A DNA stretch of 64,000 nt, taken from NCBI GenBank assembly GCA_019510125.1, contig JAEKKX010000021.1, forward strand, positions 18,231 through 82,230, written 5' to 3'. The notes under the pieces are model-generated. The model was given only the letters and a program-made list of their open reading frames with translations, ran no database searches and was not told the origin of the DNA. Shown here one piece after another: positions 45,241 to 53,748 of the stretch. The position numbers and the translations under genes were made by a program. Position 1 is the stretch's first letter. The number at the start of each line of letters is the position of its first letter. The DNA is from Lysobacterales bacterium. GTDB lineage: Bacteria > Pseudomonadota > Gammaproteobacteria > Xanthomonadales > Xanthomonadaceae.

Positions 45241-47208
45241 ATGTCCATGCCGGTCGCGTCCCCGAGCCGCGAGCAGATCCTCTACTGGCTGCACGAAGCC
45301 GCCGAGCTCGAGCACAACCTGATGTGCTGCTACCTGTACGCCGCCTTCAGCCTCAAGCGCACCGACCCGGACTGGTCGCACGAGGAGGCCGCCGCGGTGA
45401 AGCGCTGGTACGGCGGCATCCTCGGCGTGGCGATGGAGGAGATGGGCCATCTGTGCATCGTCGGCAACCTGATGACCGCGCTGGGCGCGAACCCCCAGTT
45501 CGGCCGGCCGATGTTCCCGGTCGAGGCCGGGCCGTATCCCGCGGGCTTCGCGATCCGGCTGCAGGGGTTTTCCGGGGCGACGATCGAACACTTCCTGTTC
45601 CTCGAACGGCCGGAGGAAGCCGCGATCGGCGACGGCGCGGGCTTCGCGCCCGCGGGCGACTACCGCCGCATCGTGCCCGAGGGCCGGCTCAGCCCCGGCT
45701 CGTTCGACTACACCACCGTCGGCCAGCTCTACAACACGCTGGCCAGCGCGCTGCGCAGCTTCGCCGATGCGCATGGCGAGGCCGCGCTGTTCATCGGCGA
45801 CCCGGGCCAGCAGGTCTCGAACGCGCTCGCGCCGCTGCCGGGCGTGTGCACGGTGACCGACCTCGCCTCGGCGCTGGCCGGCCTGCGCGTGATCGTCACC
45901 CAGGGCGAGGGCGCATCGCGCGGCCAGGAAGACTCGCACTACCATCGCTTCTCGCGGATGCTCGACGAATTGCGCGCGCTCACCGCGCGCAATCCCGGCT
46001 TCGCCCCGGCGTGGCCGGTGGCCACCAATCCGGTGATGAACCGCCCGCTCCACCGCGAGCGCGTCCACATCGAGCATCCCGACATCGCGCCGTGGCTGGA
46101 CATCGGCAACGCGCTGTACACGACGTCGCTGCGCTGCCTGCTGCAGGGGTTCAACGTCAAGCAGCCGCAGGCGAAGGCGGCGTGGCTGTCGGCCAGCTAC
46201 CGGCTGATGCGCGCCATCGTGCCGGTCGGCCAGGGCCTCGCCGCGCGCCCGGCCCAGGCCCGCGACGACGGCCCCAACGCCGGCCTCACCTTCACCTCGT
46301 TGCGCACGCTGGCGGTGCTGCCCGAGCGCAGCGCCGCGCGCTTCGTCGCCGAGCGCATCCGCCAGCTCAAGGCGCGCGCCGCCGCGCTGCCGCTGAAACT
46401 CATCGAAGGCGAATATCCGGCGCAGTGGCATGACGTGGTGACCGGCCTCGACGTGATCACCGCCTCGCTCGACGCCCTGGCCGGCATCGCCGCCGAAACG
46501 CCGGCGCCGCCCGCCCCCGCGCCGGCGCCGGCGCCTGCATCCCAGGCCGGGCCGGCCGTCCCTGCGAAACCGCCCGAGGTGGTCGAAGGCGAACGACTGA
46601 CGCTCGTCTTCGACGCCGCGCGCTGCATCCATTCGCGGCACTGTGTGCTGGAGGCGCCGGACGTGTTCAAGGCGAACACGCCGGGGGAGTGGATCTTTCC
46701 CGACCGCATGGACGCCGAACTGCTGGCGGCGGTGGCGCGCAACTGCCCGTCCGGCGCGATCCAGTACCGGCGCATGGACGACGGCCTGCAGGAGCCGCCG
46801 CCGCCGGTGAACACGCTCAAGGTGCGCGAGAACGGCCCGTACGCGGTGACCGGGCAACTGCGCGTCGCCGGCGCCGAAGACGGCTATCGCGCCACGCTGT
46901 GCCGCTGCGGCCGGTCGAAGCGCAAGCCGTGGTGCGACGGCAGCCACGCCGAGGCCGGTTTCGCCGCTACCGGCCAGCCGCCGTCGCGCAGCCTCGACCC
47001 GCTGGCGGTGCGCGACGGCCCGCTCGACGTGCGTCCGCAGCGCAACGGTCCGCTGGTGATCGAAGGCCCGCTGGAGCTGTGCGCCGGGACCGGCGGCGTG
47101 TTCCATCGCGACACCGCCGTGCGCCTGTGCCGCTGCGGCCAGTCGCGCACCAAACCCTTCTGCGACGGCTCCCACATCGCCGCCGGTTTCGTCGCGGACG
47201 GGGAGTGA
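45241..47208 (+). CDS. Ferritin-like domain / [Fe-S] / double CDGSH fusion protein
   Basis: A 655-residue protein without signal peptide. Residues about 8-240 form a ferritin-like domain of the kind found in iminophenyl-pyruvate dimer synthase-like proteins (PF12902 type). It opens HEAAELEHNLMCCYLYAAFS, has an ExxH in MEEMGHLCI (Glu67, His70) and ends SHYHRFSRM. A Pro/Ala linker (about 415-445) leads to a divergent single-cluster ferredoxin-like domain (CIHSRHC ... NCPSGAI, about 453-517). Two CDGSH domains follow: CRCGRSKRKPWCDGSH (about 555-570) and CRCGQSRTKPFCDGSH (630-645). Each CDGSH should hold a 3Cys-1His [2Fe-2S] cluster. A redox role is likely; the substrate is unknown. An ATP-grasp gene follows 19 nt later. 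Confidence 0.85.
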   Translation: MSMPVASPSREQILYWLHEAAELEHNLMCCYLYAAFSLKRTDPDWSHEEAAAVKRWYGGILGVAMEEMGHLCIVGNLMTALGANPQFGRPMFPVEAGPYPAGFAIRLQGFSGATIEHFLFLERPEEAAIGDGAGFAPAGDYRRIVPEGRLSPGSFDYTTVGQLYNTLASALRSFADAHGEAALFIGDPGQQVSNALAPLPGVCTVTDLASALAGLRVIVTQGEGASRGQEDSHYHRFSRMLDELRALTARNPGFAPAWPVATNPVMNRPLHRERVHIEHPDIAPWLDIGNALYTTSLRCLLQGFNVKQPQAKAAWLSASYRLMRAIVPVGQGLAARPAQARDDGPNAGLTFTSLRTLAVLPERSAARFVAERIRQLKARAAALPLKLIEGEYPAQWHDVVTGLDVITASLDALAGIAAETPAPPAPAPAPAPASQAGPAVPAKPPEVVEGERLTLVFDAARCIHSRHCVLEAPDVFKANTPGEWIFPDRMDAELLAAVARNCPSGAIQYRRMDDGLQEPPPPVNTLKVRENGPYAVTGQLRVAGAEDGYRATLCRCGRSKRKPWCDGSHAEAGFAATGQPPSRSLDPLAVRDGPLDVRPQRNGPLVIEGPLELCAGTGGVFHRDTAVRLCRCGQSRTKPFCDGSHIAAGFVADGE

Positions 47209-47227
47209 GGCGAGGCGGACGCATCGA

Positions 47228-48001
47228 ATGCACTGGATCCTTCAGACCAATCTGTTCCGCGAACACGAGTGGGATCGGCTCGTGTCGACGCTCGAGCAGT
47301 TCGGTTTGCCCCACAGTGTCCACAAGGTCGTGCCCTTCGTGGGCGAACTGGAGCCGCTGCCGGTGCTCCGGCACGAGAAGGCCGTGTGCTTCGGCTCGTA
47401 CTCCATGCGCCACGCCGCGCGCACGCACGGCTGGACGCCGGGCGTCTACGACCTGTTCGACCAGGATTTCCGCGCGCAGGTGGCGGCGTGGGGGGATCGC
47501 ATGCTCAACGCCGATTCGCGGGTGATGGCGTTCGAGGACGTGCGGCTGGCGCAGCCGACCTTCCTGCGCCCCATCGACGATTCCAAGTATTTCGCCGGAC
47601 GCGTGTTCGACCCCGACGAATTCGAGACGTGGCGACGGCAGGTGTGCGATCTGGAGGAAGACCACGGCACCAGCCTGTCGCCGACGACGCAGGTGCAACT
47701 GTGCATGCCGAAGACGATCCACGCCGAATACCGGTTCTGGGTCGTCGACGGCCGCATCGCGACGAAGTCGGTCTACAAGCTCGGCCGCCGCGTCGTCTAC
47801 GCCACCGACGTCGACGCGCGCCTGGACCGCTTCGTCATGGACGCCGTCGCCGACTGGCAACCGCACCGCGCCTTCGTCATCGATGTCTGCGATACGCCCG
47901 AAGGTCCGCGCATCGTCGAGATCAACACGATCAACTCGGCGGGCTTCTACGCCGGCGACGTGCAGCGGATCGTGGCGGCGCTGGAGGAGATGGAGGCGTA
48001 G
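47228..48001 (+). CDS. R2K-type ATP-grasp domain protein (DUF4343-like)
   Basis: A 257-residue protein. The C-terminal half has the ATP-grasp Mg2+ motif PRIVEINTINSAGFYAGDV and a Lys-containing strand ATKSVYKLGRRVVY. The N-terminal half (MHWILQTNLFREHEWDRLVSTL) matches the R2K (DUF4343) ATP-grasp clade. Members join a carboxylate to an amine or thiol at ATP cost; substrates of this clade are mostly unknown. It follows the ferritin-like fusion by 19 nt, so the two are probably cotranscribed. Codon use is typical for the genome. Confidence 0.78.
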   Translation: MHWILQTNLFREHEWDRLVSTLEQFGLPHSVHKVVPFVGELEPLPVLRHEKAVCFGSYSMRHAARTHGWTPGVYDLFDQDFRAQVAAWGDRMLNADSRVMAFEDVRLAQPTFLRPIDDSKYFAGRVFDPDEFETWRRQVCDLEEDHGTSLSPTTQVQLCMPKTIHAEYRFWVVDGRIATKSVYKLGRRVVYATDVDARLDRFVMDAVADWQPHRAFVIDVCDTPEGPRIVEINTINSAGFYAGDVQRIVAALEEMEA

Positions 48002-48082
48002 TGGTCGATCTCCACCGTGCTTTCGCTGTGGTTCGCTAAAGGTTAGAAGCGGATGTTGGAGTCTTCGGCACAGAATCCGGTG

Positions 48083-48760
48083 TCATCGGTCCATTTTCTG
48101 GAATTCACCTACACGGAATTCCATGCGCAGATTCAATGAAAGACGGCTTTCATGGTGCTCGAACAGCTCATATCCCTTCAGCTCGTCTGGATTCACTGCC
48201 GCACTCTTTGAAAGTCGTGCCCCTCGTGTTGCTTCGTAACTCCGAGACATCGCTTGGTTATCGGGTTCCATCCACTTCTGTGTCATGACGTATACCGACA
48301 ATATCGGCAATTCGGCGGCGGCGGCGATGATGTTTGCCTGGCGCTTGGATTCGATGACGCCTCGGCGCAGCAGTGAGTCTCGCTCCTCCCGAAGATCGCC
48401 ATATTCACGATGCATGTCGACGAGCGACACACCCTTTATCACCGACAGGTTGCCAAGCGCTTCGGCCGCGACCTCCAGGGGAACTTCCCTGAGTGTCAGG
48501 GCAATCTGGGCGTTCGATCCGGAAAGCCAGCCTTCGCCGCTCGCGAAAGTGACAGAATCGATGCGGATGCGTTCGTCAGGAACACCGAGTCGGGTCATCA
48601 GGTCGCGGACCGCAAGCAACTCCCGACTCTTGCGGATCGCAGCCGCCGAGCCAATCGTGGCATTGCCTGATATCCGCAGTTCAAAGCTGATGCCGATGGG
48701 CTTGACCAGCATTTCGACATTGACTTGGGTTTCGATACGGTCGGGATACTGCTGGGACAT
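48083..48760 (-). CDS. SIMPL-like (DUF541-type) protein without signal peptide
   Basis: A 225-residue protein that follows the SIMPL layout: an opening strand (FELRISGNATIGS), LMTRLGVPDERIRIDSVTF near residue 60, a central LREVPLEVAAEALGNLSVIKGVSLVDM and a helix with ESKRQANIIAAAAELPILSVYVM. Typical SIMPL proteins are exported, but none of the usual signal peptide is visible here. GC is lower than in neighbours. A GGAG ribosome site supports the start. Function is unknown; the gene may have been acquired. Confidence 0.6.
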   Translation of the reverse strand: MSQQYPDRIETQVNVEMLVKPIGISFELRISGNATIGSAAAIRKSRELLAVRDLMTRLGVPDERIRIDSVTFASGEGWLSGSNAQIALTLREVPLEVAAEALGNLSVIKGVSLVDMHREYGDLREERDSLLRRGVIESKRQANIIAAAAELPILSVYVMTQKWMEPDNQAMSRSYEATRGARLSKSAAVNPDELKGYELFEHHESRLSLNLRMEFRVGEFQKMDR

Positions 48761-49007
48761 GATTGCTCCGGAGATTGCCGTGAGGGGCGGGCTTCTGACT
48801 CACCATCCCCGCCATCATGCTGCCGATGGCGCTTGACGAAAAGCGCGTCGGACGGAGCGAGCGATCAAACGCATCTTTCTCTAGCCTTCAAGCCGTAGCC
48901 GCTCTCCGGCAATCGCCGCAACCGTGACGACAGGCAGATGGGGTTCGCTGCGCTCACCGTCACCCTGCGATGATCTCGACGGGTGATGCCTTCGGGCAAC
49001 GGTGGTT

Positions 49008-49316
49008 TCAGCGTTGGCGCGGCCGGGGGCGGGTGAGCAGGGACGCCAGGAACAGCAGGCCCGCCTGGAACAGCCCGCAGAAGGTCACCCATGCCACCTG
49101 GGGCAGTTCCGAGTCGAAGTGCCCGGGAAAGGCCGTCGCGACGGCGGGCAGCGAGAGCGACGAAGGCAAGCAGACGGCCATCAGCGTGAAGTCCGGGAGC
49201 AGGTGCTCCGTCGACGAAGACGCCATGGCGATGTCGGTGCAGAACGTCCATGCCGCGACGACGATCACGAGCGTGGTGTAGAGCACGGCCAGCAGGAGGA
49301 AGGGATTTCGCATCAT
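49008..49316 (-). CDS. Small integral membrane hypothetical protein
   Basis: About 102 residues with two to three hydrophobic segments (LLLAVLYTTLVIVVAAWTF, DFTLMAVCLPSSLSLPAVATA, VAWVTFCGLFQAGLLFLASLL). No family is recognised. The start is one of two adjacent ATGs, giving M(M)RNPFLLL. The 48761-49007 stretch before it contains no gene I can support. Confidence is moderate because the ribosome site is weak. Confidence 0.55.
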   Translation of the reverse strand: MMRNPFLLLAVLYTTLVIVVAAWTFCTDIAMASSSTEHLLPDFTLMAVCLPSSLSLPAVATAFPGHFDSELPQVAWVTFCGLFQAGLLFLASLLTRPRPRQR

Positions 49317-49385
49317 GGCGTTCGGGTCGCGATCCGTATCAAATGCGCAGGGTGGGTGGGAAGGGCCCACACCGCGCCGTGTCGC

Positions 49386-50462
49386 TCACAGCCCCGGCAA
49401 CAACCGCTCCGTCATCAGCTTCATCACCAGCCGGTGCGGTTGCGGCACGTCGTAGTTGACGGTGGTGATGACGATGACGACGTGCTGATCGGGGAAGACC
49501 TGCACGGTGTTGCCGCCGGTGCCGTTCATGGCGAAGGATTGCCATGACTTGCCGTTCACGGGGAACTGCATGCGCCACCACAGGTAGCCGTATTCGATGC
49601 CGTCGTCGACGCGGGCGTGCGGGGCGACGGACGCGGTTACCCAGTCGGCGGGGATCAACTGCTTGCCGTGCGCGCGGCCGCCGTCGAGGTAGAGCTGGCC
49701 GAGGGCGAGCAGGTCGCGGCTGCGCAGGCCGAGACCGCCGCCGGCCTGGGGCAGGCCGAGCGGCGAGAACTGCCACTCGGGCTTCACGATCCCCAGCGGA
49801 TCGAACAGTCGCCGCTGCGCATAGGCGTCGAGGCGTTCGCCGACCGCGCCCTGCAGTGCGGCGCCGAGCGTGGTGACGCCGGCGGTGCAGTAGCGGAAAT
49901 TGCGGCCGTAGGGCGAATCGGCGGGCTTCTTCATCCATGCCGGGAAGCCCTGGATCGGCAAGTCGAGATAGAAGCCGACCCAGTCCTCGACCAAGTACAT
50001 GCGCTCCTCGTTGCCGCGCGAGAACTGGTTTTCGTCGTCGCATTCCAGCAGCGACGACATCGTCGCCAGGTCCTCGAAGGTGATCTTCGCCTTGCGCGGA
50101 TCGGGAGACTGCATCGGCGGGCGGTCGCCGAGGTAGGGCAGCACCGGCGCCTGCGCGTTCGGCAGCTTGCCGTCGGCGATGGCGAGGCCCAGCAGCATGC
50201 CGGCGACGGTCTTGGTGGCCGAGCGCGTGTTGCGGCGCGCCTCGGCGCCGCCGTCGTCGAAATAGCGTTCGTACAGCAGCTTGCCGTCGCGGGCGACGAG
50301 GACGCTGGTGATCTGCTTGTATTCGCCGGCCTCGATCGCGCGGGTCGCGGCGTCGAAGCCGGTGGCGGGCGGTGCGACGGGCGGTGTGGTGGGGCCTGGT
50401 TCCGCCGCGAGCGCGGGCAGGCAGGCGGCGAACGTGGCGAGCAGGGCGACGGCGAGGCGCAT
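49386..50462 (-). CDS. Exported serine hydrolase (beta-lactamase/transpeptidase-like)
   Basis: A 358-residue protein with a signal peptide ([16 protein letters not shown]) and a class C beta-lactamase-like fold. The Ser-x-x-Lys is in [11 protein letters not shown] (Ser near residue 89). A Tyr-containing block ([16 protein letters not shown]) and the late WWRMQFP/MNGTGGN match the serine hydrolase superfamily. The substrate is unknown and resistance should not be assumed. The start is the ATG that opens the signal peptide at 50462. It lies downstream of an AraC-type gene on the same strand (98 nt gap). Confidence 0.85.
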   Translation of the reverse strand: MRLAVALLATFAACLPALAAEPGPTTPPVAPPATGFDAATRAIEAGEYKQITSVLVARDGKLLYERYFDDGGAEARRNTRSATKTVAGMLLGLAIADGKLPNAQAPVLPYLGDRPPMQSPDPRKAKITFEDLATMSSLLECDDENQFSRGNEERMYLVEDWVGFYLDLPIQGFPAWMKKPADSPYGRNFRYCTAGVTTLGAALQGAVGERLDAYAQRRLFDPLGIVKPEWQFSPLGLPQAGGGLGLRSRDLLALGQLYLDGGRAHGKQLIPADWVTASVAPHARVDDGIEYGYLWWRMQFPVNGKSWQSFAMNGTGGNTVQVFPDQHVVIVITTVNYDVPQPHRLVMKLMTERLLPGL

Positions 50463-50560
50463 GCGGGGTCTCCGGAAGTCGCGGTCACGGTAGCAGTCCG
50501 TCGCCGCCCGGTTTGGTACGCACTGAACCCGGCGGGCGCGCGACCCGGCCGGCGTCCCGC

Positions 50561-51370
50561 TCAGCGTGCCCGGCGCCAGACCGCCGGGGTGCAGCCGAAG
50601 CCGCGGCGGAAACTGCGGGTGAAATGGCTCTGGTCGACGAAGCCCGCACGCGCGGCGACCTCGGCCAACGACAGGCGACGATCGCCGAGCAGGGCTGCGG
50701 CGCGTTCGAGCCGGCATTCGCGCAGGTAGTCGCCGGGCGAGCGCCCGTAGCGACGCCGGAAGGCGCGCGCGAACGCCACCGGATGCACGCCGGCGATCCG
50801 CGCCAGTTCCTCGATCCGCGGCGGTCGCGCGCAGTCGTCGCGCAGGCGCTCGCGGGCGCGGACGAGCCAGGCCGGGCCATCGTCGCGTTCGAGCGATCGC
50901 CGCTGCGCCAGGCGGTCGAGCAGCGCTTCGACGCCGGTCTCCACGTCCAGCGCGGCCGCGTCGTCCCAGGCGTGCAGGGTCGCGCGCAGCGCCAGCGCGG
51001 CCTGTTCGCAGCGCACATCGGCGCGCACGGCGTCTTCCGGCAGTCCGCGGCCGGCGACCGCCGCGGCCGGCAGCGACAGCGTCAGGAAGCGCGCGCCGTC
51101 GAGGCCGCGGAAGCAGTCGCGATGGGTGGTGCCCGGCGGGTTGTAGACCAGCGCCGGGCCGCGGCTGATCGCCGGCATGCCGCGGGCGCTGCTGAGGTAG
51201 CGACCGGCCAGCACGAGCACGCAGTGGGCGTCGGAATGGGTGTGCGATTCGACCGCGTGTTCGGGCACGGTCGGCTGCAGCTCGGCCAGTTCGATGGCGT
51301 GGTCGCCGTCGCCGATCCGCTGCCGGCGCTCGGTCGCGCCGTAGAACATGCCGTGGCCGAAGGTCTTCAT
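50561..51370 (-). CDS. AraC-family transcriptional regulator
   Basis: A 269-residue regulator: an N-terminal cupin-like half with [19 protein letters not shown], and a C-terminal pair of helix-turn-helices ([20 protein letters not shown], then [22 protein letters not shown]). It may regulate the serine hydrolase 98 nt downstream. A role in carbon or stress control cannot be assigned from the sequence. Confidence 0.9.
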   Translation of the reverse strand: MKTFGHGMFYGATERRQRIGDGDHAIELAELQPTVPEHAVESHTHSDAHCVLVLAGRYLSSARGMPAISRGPALVYNPPGTTHRDCFRGLDGARFLTLSLPAAAVAGRGLPEDAVRADVRCEQAALALRATLHAWDDAAALDVETGVEALLDRLAQRRSLERDDGPAWLVRARERLRDDCARPPRIEELARIAGVHPVAFARAFRRRYGRSPGDYLRECRLERAAALLGDRRLSLAEVAARAGFVDQSHFTRSFRRGFGCTPAVWRRAR

Positions 51371-51508
51371 CGCATCGTCGCTGCGGTGGCGTCGCCGCAG
51401 TCTACGCCGGGATCGTCCCCCGGCGCCGGTGGATGCGCCCGCGGGGCGTGCGTGCCCCGCGGGTGCGATGCGCCATTAACCAGTCGTCAACCAACCGTCG
51501 ACCAGCCG

Positions 51509-53458
51509 TCAACCCGCCAGCAGGCGGTTCATGCGGGCGATGAACGTCGCCGGGTCGTCGAGGGCGCCGGTCTCGGCGAGCATCGCCTGGTCGAACAGCA
51601 GGCGGGCGTAGTCGCCGACCAGCGCCTCGTCGCCGGCGGCGGCTTCCAGGCGCTTGAGCAGCGCGTGGTCGGGATTGATCTCGAGCACGGGTTTGCCGGC
51701 CGGCGCGTCCTGGCCCAGTGACTTCATCAGCTTCTGCATCTGCATCGACATCTCGTACTCGTCGAGCACGAGGCAGGCGGCCGAATCGACGAGGCGGTTG
51801 GAGACGCGCACGTCCTTGACCTGTTCGCCCAGCGCGGCCTTCAGCGTGTCGACCAGCGGCGCGGCGGCCTTCGCTGCTTCCTCGTGCTTCGCCTTGTCCT
51901 CGGCGCTGCCCAGCGCGTCGAGGTCGATCTCGCCCTTGGCCACGTTGCGCAGGCGCTTGCCGGCGTATTCGTGCAGGTAGCCGGACATCCAGTCGTCGAT
52001 GCGCTCGTGCATCAGGATCACTTCGACGCCGCGCGCCTTCAGCGCTTCGAGCTTGGGATGCAGGCGCGCCGCGTTCCAGCCGTCGGCGGTGAGGTAGTAG
52101 ATCTCCTCCTGCGCTCCGGCCATGCGGCCGATGTAGTCGTCGAGCGAGACGCGATCCTCGGCGTTCGCGCTGCGGGTGGTCGCGAACCGCATCAGCTTGA
52201 GCACGCGCTCGCGGTTGGCGTTGTCTTCGGCGATGCCTTCCTTGAGCGTGTTGCCGAACGCCTCCCAGAACGTCGCATAGCGCTCGGGCTCCTCGGCCGC
52301 GATCTTCTCCAGCAGGTCCAGCGTGCGCTTGACCAGCGCGGCCTTGATGCGCTCGACCTGCTTGCTGTCCTGCAGCAGCTCGCGGCTGACGTTCAGCGGC
52401 AGGTCGTCGGAATCGACCACGCCGCGCACGAAGCGCAGGTAGGCCGGCAGCATCTGTTCGGCCGCGTCCATGATGAAGACGCGCTTGACGTACAGCTTCA
52501 GGCCCTTGCGCTCGTCGCGCCCGGCCTGGAAATCGAACGGCGCGTGCGCCGGCAGGTACAGCAGCGAGGTGAAGTTCTGGTGGCCCTCGACCCGGTTGTG
52601 GGTCCAGGCCAGCGGGTCGTCGAAGTCGTGCGTCAGGTGCTTGTAGAAGCCCTTGTAGTCGTCGTCCGACAGCTCGTTCTTCGGCCGGGTCCACAGCGCG
52701 GCGGCCTGGTTGATCGTCTCCAGCGTCGGCGCCTCGGGCGCCGCGCCGTCCTCGGCCGGTTTGGCCGGCGTTTCCATGCGGATCGGGAACGCGACGTGGT
52801 CGGAATAGGTGCGCACCAGCGAACGCAGCTTCCACGGCTGCGCGTAGTCGCCGGCGTCCTCGCGCAGGTGCAGGCGGATCGCGGTGCCGCGCGGGGTGCC
52901 GGCGGGCGCGGGTTCGAGCGTGAACTGGCCGTCGCCGGACGAACGCCAGGTCCAGGCCTCGGCGCTGTCGGCGCGGCGGCTGGTGACCTCGACGCGATCG
53001 GCGACGATGAACGCCGAATAGAAGCCGACGCCGAATTGGCCGATCAACTGGGCGTCGACCGGGCCGCCGCCGGCGAAGCGTTCGAGGAACCGGCGCGTGC
53101 CCGAATGGGCCACGGTGCCGAGGTTGTGCATCAGCTCATCGCGCGACATGCCGATGCCGTTGTCGCGCACGGTGACGGTGCCGGCGTCGGCGTCGACCAG
53201 CAGGTCGATCGCCAGATCGGCGGCCGTGCCGCTGCCGTCGGCCAGCAGCGCCGGGGCCTCGATCGCCTCGAAGCGCAGCTTCTCGCAGGCGTCGGAGGCG
53301 TTGGAGATCAGCTCGCGCAGGAAGATGTCGCGGTTCGAGTACAGCGAATGGATGACCAGTTGCAGCACCTGCTGCACGTCCGCCTGGAAGGCGTGGGTCT
53401 CGGTGTGGGGTTCGGCATGGGCGCCGGTCTCGGGCGCGGCGGGGGTGTCGGTGCTCAT
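51509..53458 (-). CDS. htpG: Molecular chaperone HtpG (Hsp90)
   Basis: A 649-residue Hsp90 chaperone. The N-terminal ATPase has QLVIHSLYSNRDIFLRELIS, ISNASDACEKLRFEA, TVRDNGIGMSRDEL and the lid region. The middle and C-terminal dimerisation domains follow. The start MSTDTPAAPETG is preceded by a good AGGAG site; a longer frame from 53479 is less likely. A clear heat-shock promoter lies upstream. The gene diverges from a second serine hydrolase. Confidence 0.97.
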   Translation of the reverse strand: MSTDTPAAPETGAHAEPHTETHAFQADVQQVLQLVIHSLYSNRDIFLRELISNASDACEKLRFEAIEAPALLADGSGTAADLAIDLLVDADAGTVTVRDNGIGMSRDELMHNLGTVAHSGTRRFLERFAGGGPVDAQLIGQFGVGFYSAFIVADRVEVTSRRADSAEAWTWRSSGDGQFTLEPAPAGTPRGTAIRLHLREDAGDYAQPWKLRSLVRTYSDHVAFPIRMETPAKPAEDGAAPEAPTLETINQAAALWTRPKNELSDDDYKGFYKHLTHDFDDPLAWTHNRVEGHQNFTSLLYLPAHAPFDFQAGRDERKGLKLYVKRVFIMDAAEQMLPAYLRFVRGVVDSDDLPLNVSRELLQDSKQVERIKAALVKRTLDLLEKIAAEEPERYATFWEAFGNTLKEGIAEDNANRERVLKLMRFATTRSANAEDRVSLDDYIGRMAGAQEEIYYLTADGWNAARLHPKLEALKARGVEVILMHERIDDWMSGYLHEYAGKRLRNVAKGEIDLDALGSAEDKAKHEEAAKAAAPLVDTLKAALGEQVKDVRVSNRLVDSAACLVLDEYEMSMQMQKLMKSLGQDAPAGKPVLEINPDHALLKRLEAAAGDEALVGDYARLLFDQAMLAETGALDDPATFIARMNRLLAG

Positions 53459-53516
53459 CCGATGGGCTCCTGGAGGCATGAAGGCGGTGGAATCCCGGAA
53501 ACCGGGGATGCCCCGG

Positions 53517-53544
53517 AGGTGGGCGCGATCCGGGCGGTTTCAAG
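53517..53544 (-). promoter_or_regulatory. Sigma-32 (heat-shock) promoter of htpG
   Basis: The minus strand reads CTTGAAA (53544-53538), a 14-nt spacer, and CCCACCT (53523-53517). This closely fits the sigma-32 consensus CTTGAAA-N11-17-CCCCATnT. It is about 60 nt upstream of the htpG start. Confidence 0.8.
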
Positions 53545-53748
53545 GCCGGGCCGGGGCACGCCCGGCACGGCGAGGGGCACGGCGCCGGGGTGTGCGCCGC
53601 GCTTCGGCGCGTCTCGGTGCTCCGATCGTCCGGCCTGGATCACCTGGATCCGGCCGCCCGCATCCGATCGCCTGAATCCAAACGCCGCAGTGGCTGCATC
53701 CAATCCGCTGAAACCGCCCTGTCGGCCGGTGACCAGCGAGCTTGCAGC

